Shown here in pieces: positions 57,530-58,908 of a stretch of 58,908 bases of DNA. Both the position numbers and the translations under genes were made by a program. The DNA is taken from NCBI RefSeq assembly GCF_010078235.1, contig NZ_JAABOS010000013.1, positions 3,098 to 62,005 on the forward strand, in the 5' to 3' direction. The stretch comes from Cognatundibacterium crateris (GTDB lineage Bacteria > Pseudomonadota > Gammaproteobacteria > Burkholderiales > Burkholderiaceae_D). Under the pieces are notes generated by a model. The model ran no database searches, was not told the DNA's origin, and was given only the letters and a program-made list of their open reading frames with translations. Each line of letters starts with the position of its first letter. Within the stretch, counting starts at the first letter, position 1.

Positions 57530-58186
57530 TTAGGCTCCCTTCTTAGCTTTAACTTTAACAGCAGGAGATACAATCACCTGACCATTTTTTGCACCAGGCA
57601 CGGCACCCTTCACCAGCAACAACTGGCGCTCTGCGTCAACGCGAGCGATTTCCAGATTTTGCACAGTGCGCTTTACGTCACCCAGATGACCAGTCATGCG
57701 CTTACCAGGGAAAACACGACCTGGATCCTGCGCCATACCGATAGAACCTGGAACGTTATGGGAACGGGAGTTACCGTGAGTTGCACGACCAGAAGAGAAG
57801 TGGTAGCGCTTGATGGTACCGGCATAGCCTTTACCAATTGTCACGCCTTGCACGTCGACTTTCTGACCAGCTTCGAACAAACCTACTGGCACGACATCGC
57901 CAGCTTTCAGTTCAGCAGCTTTAGCAGCTTCAACACGGAATTCTTTTAAGACTGTACCAGCTTCAACACCTGCTTTTGCGAGGTGACCGGCAGCCGCTTT
58001 AGTTACGCGGGATGCACGGCGCTGACCGAATGTAACCTGAACAGCAGAGTAACCGTCTGTTTCAGGAGTTTTGACTTGCGTCACGCGGTTGTTGGATACA
58101 TCCAATACTGTAACCGGAATAGAATCCCCGTCATCAGTAAAGATACGCATCATGCCAACCTTGCGACCAACTAGGCCCAAGCTCAT
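57530..58186 (-). CDS. rplC: 50S ribosomal protein L3
   Basis: A 218-residue 23S rRNA-binding protein near the peptidyl transferase centre. Start [40 protein letters not shown] and [15 protein letters not shown] are diagnostic. A GTG six codons earlier is in frame, but the ATG at 58186 has a GGAG site. A strong promoter and structured leader precede it, separating it from rpsJ by 212 bases. Confidence 0.98.
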   Translation of the reverse strand: MSLGLVGRKVGMMRIFTDDGDSIPVTVLDVSNNRVTQVKTPETDGYSAVQVTFGQRRASRVTKAAAGHLAKAGVEAGTVLKEFRVEAAKAAELKAGDVVPVGLFEAGQKVDVQGVTIGKGYAGTIKRYHFSSGRATHGNSRSHNVPGSIGMAQDPGRVFPGKRMTGHLGDVKRTVQNLEIARVDAERQLLLVKGAVPGAKNGQVIVSPAVKVKAKKGA

Positions 58187-58199
58187 TATTTTCTCCATT

Positions 58200-58265
58200 C
58201 TCACCTACGATTGGGTGAGGCTGATGTTTAAAAAACTTAAACAAATAGGCCAGCCGAAGCTGACC
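58200..58265 (-). promoter_or_regulatory. Structured 5' leader of rplC
   Basis: On the minus strand three hairpins follow the promoter. The first is a 7-bp stem with one wobble and a C(TTCG)G tetraloop (58248-58265). The second is GTTTAA/TTAAAC (58226-58242). The third is CTCACC/GGTGAG (58200-58219), ending a few bases before the GGAG ribosome binding site. It resembles a ribosomal-protein autoregulatory leader in architecture; that role is inferred. Confidence 0.5.
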
Positions 58266-58281
58266 CACGTTTAAGCCTTCC

Positions 58282-58310
58282 ATTATAGCCCGCAAATTTT
58301 TAATTTACAA
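58282..58310 (-). promoter_or_regulatory. Sigma-70 promoter upstream of rplC
   Basis: On the minus strand TTGTAA (complement of 58305-58310), a 17-base spacer, and a perfect TATAAT (complement of 58282-58287). Transcription would start near 58275, about 89 bases before the rplC ATG. The surrounding DNA is AT-rich and unlike the coding flanks. Confidence 0.65.
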
Positions 58311-58398
58311 GGCAAAATATTTGAAATTCCTAAAATTTGTGGTATGTCAAATTTTCTGAATTTTTTCGTATTTCTTTTAAAAAGAAGGCAAATCTGGA

Positions 58399-58716
58399 TT
58401 ATTGCAGTTTGATTTCTACGTCAACGCCAGCTGGCAGGTCGAGTTTCATCAATGCATCAACAGTTTTATCTGTTGGGTCAACGATGTCCATCAGACGCTG
58501 GTGCGTACGGATTTCGAACTGATCACGGGAAGTTTTGTTCACGTGCGGGGAACGCAGTACGTCGAAACGCTGGATACGTGTTGGCAGAGGAACCGGACCT
58601 TTAACAACGGCACCAGTGCGCTTTGCTGTTTCAACGATTTCCAGAGCAGATTGATCGATCAGCTTGTAATCGAATGCTTTCAGACGAATGCGGATTTTTT
58701 GATTTTGTGTAGACAT
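58399..58716 (-). CDS. rpsJ: 30S ribosomal protein S10
   Basis: A 105-residue protein of the small-subunit head, also a NusB partner in antitermination. Start [20 protein letters not shown] and the [20 protein letters not shown] segment are diagnostic. An ATG two codons upstream is too close to the AGGA site, so the ATG at 58716 is preferred. Confidence 0.97.
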   Translation of the reverse strand: MSTQNQKIRIRLKAFDYKLIDQSALEIVETAKRTGAVVKGPVPLPTRIQRFDVLRSPHVNKTSRDQFEIRTHQRLMDIVDPTDKTVDALMKLDLPAGVDVEIKLQ

Positions 58717-58783
58717 AACCATTCCTATAAAGAGCGAGCCAGCATCTCAAAAGAGTGTGGCAATTTTACAAAGAGCGAATACT

Positions 58784-58823
58784 AAAAAAGTCGGCTGCCG
58801 TGCTTAAAAACACGGCAGCCGAC
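58784..58823 (-). terminator. Intrinsic terminator after tuf
   Basis: GTCGGCTGCCGTG (58790-58802) and CACGGCAGCCGAC (58811-58823) form a perfect 13-bp stem with an eight-base loop. Six T follow on the minus strand. It lies between tuf and rpsJ, 22 bases after the tuf stop. Confidence 0.93.
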
Positions 58824-58845
58824 TAGTGTACTACAAAATTACAAA

Positions 58846-58908
58846 TTACTCGATGATTTTAGCAACAACGCCAGCACCGACTGTACGACCACCTTCACGG
58901 ATAGCGAA
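58846..58908 (-). CDS. tuf: Elongation factor Tu, C-terminal end (partial)
   Basis: The last 20 codons and the stop of a gene continuing beyond the right edge. The peptide FAIREGGRTVGAGVVAKIIE is the conserved C-terminus of EF-Tu, the GTPase that brings aminoacyl-tRNA to the ribosome. The gene order tuf-rpsJ is the str-S10 junction found in proteobacteria. Confidence 0.95.
   Translation of the reverse strand, partial: FAIREGGRTVGAGVVAKIIE

Overview
The window is one unbroken stretch of bacterial chromosome, about 50% G+C, from a betaproteobacterium of the order Burkholderiales. An Oxalobacteraceae-type organism (Undibacterium, Herminiimonas or Janthinobacterium relatives) is my inference. 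It rests on the combination of gene orders pilMNOPQ-aroKB-dgt, cytochrome c4-resB-ccsB, msrP-msrQ, engB/hemB and tuf-rpsJ-rplC...rplQ, and on the protein sequences. No lineage marker such as 16S rRNA is present. I see no tRNA, rRNA, insertion sequence, prophage or CRISPR array.

Layout, left to right. (1) 1-5.7 kb: a YciA-type acyl-CoA thioesterase, a Tat-exported PhoD-type phosphatase, a FadD acyl-CoA ligase, a 3-hydroxyisobutyrate-dehydrogenase-like oxidoreductase and a PagL-type lipid A deacylase. (2) 5.7-10.8 kb: a branched-chain amino acid ABC importer (livK, livH, a fused livM-livG, livF). (3) 11.2-13.2 kb: a chemoreceptor. (4) 13.3-16.9 kb: a DUF4197 protein, dgt, and one reading frame joining shikimate kinase to 3-dehydroquinate synthase (aroKB). 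(5) 17.6-24.2 kb: an Ig-like lipoprotein followed upstream by the type IV pilus operon pilMNOPQ. (6) 24.5-30.5 kb: PBP1A, CyaY, the small lipoprotein LptM, a lysophospholipid acyltransferase family protein, an outer membrane protein and the MsrPQ methionine sulfoxide repair pair. (7) 30.7-35.2 kb: the ResB/CcsB system II cytochrome c assembly pair with cytochrome c4. (8) 35.4-43.9 kb: engB, hemB, corA, sbcB, a GNAT acetyltransferase, a 1-Cys peroxiredoxin, dsbD and cutA. (9) 44.1-58.9 kb: a single minus-strand block of translation genes, from the tail of tuf through the S10, spc and alpha operons to rplQ.

How the genes work together. Groups 6 and 7 form an envelope and redox theme: MsrPQ repairs oxidised periplasmic proteins, DsbD carries electrons to the periplasm, and ResB/CcsB attach haem (from the pathway that includes HemB) to c-type cytochromes such as the adjacent c4. 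The pilus genes build the inner-membrane alignment complex and the secretin, and PBP1A is divergent from pilM as in many proteobacteria.

The genes are mostly conserved, so the least explained signals are in non-coding DNA. The main ones are: a minus-strand series of hairpins ending in an intrinsic terminator between engB and hemB, which looks like an undescribed small RNA; a promoter plus a three-hairpin leader between rpsJ and rplC; intrinsic-terminator hairpins inside the alpha operon before rpsD and before rpoA; and short tandem repeats starting at the stop codons of hemB and sbcB. Two gene fusions (aroK-aroB and livM-livG) are also notable. All function calls come from reading motifs by eye; no database search was run.
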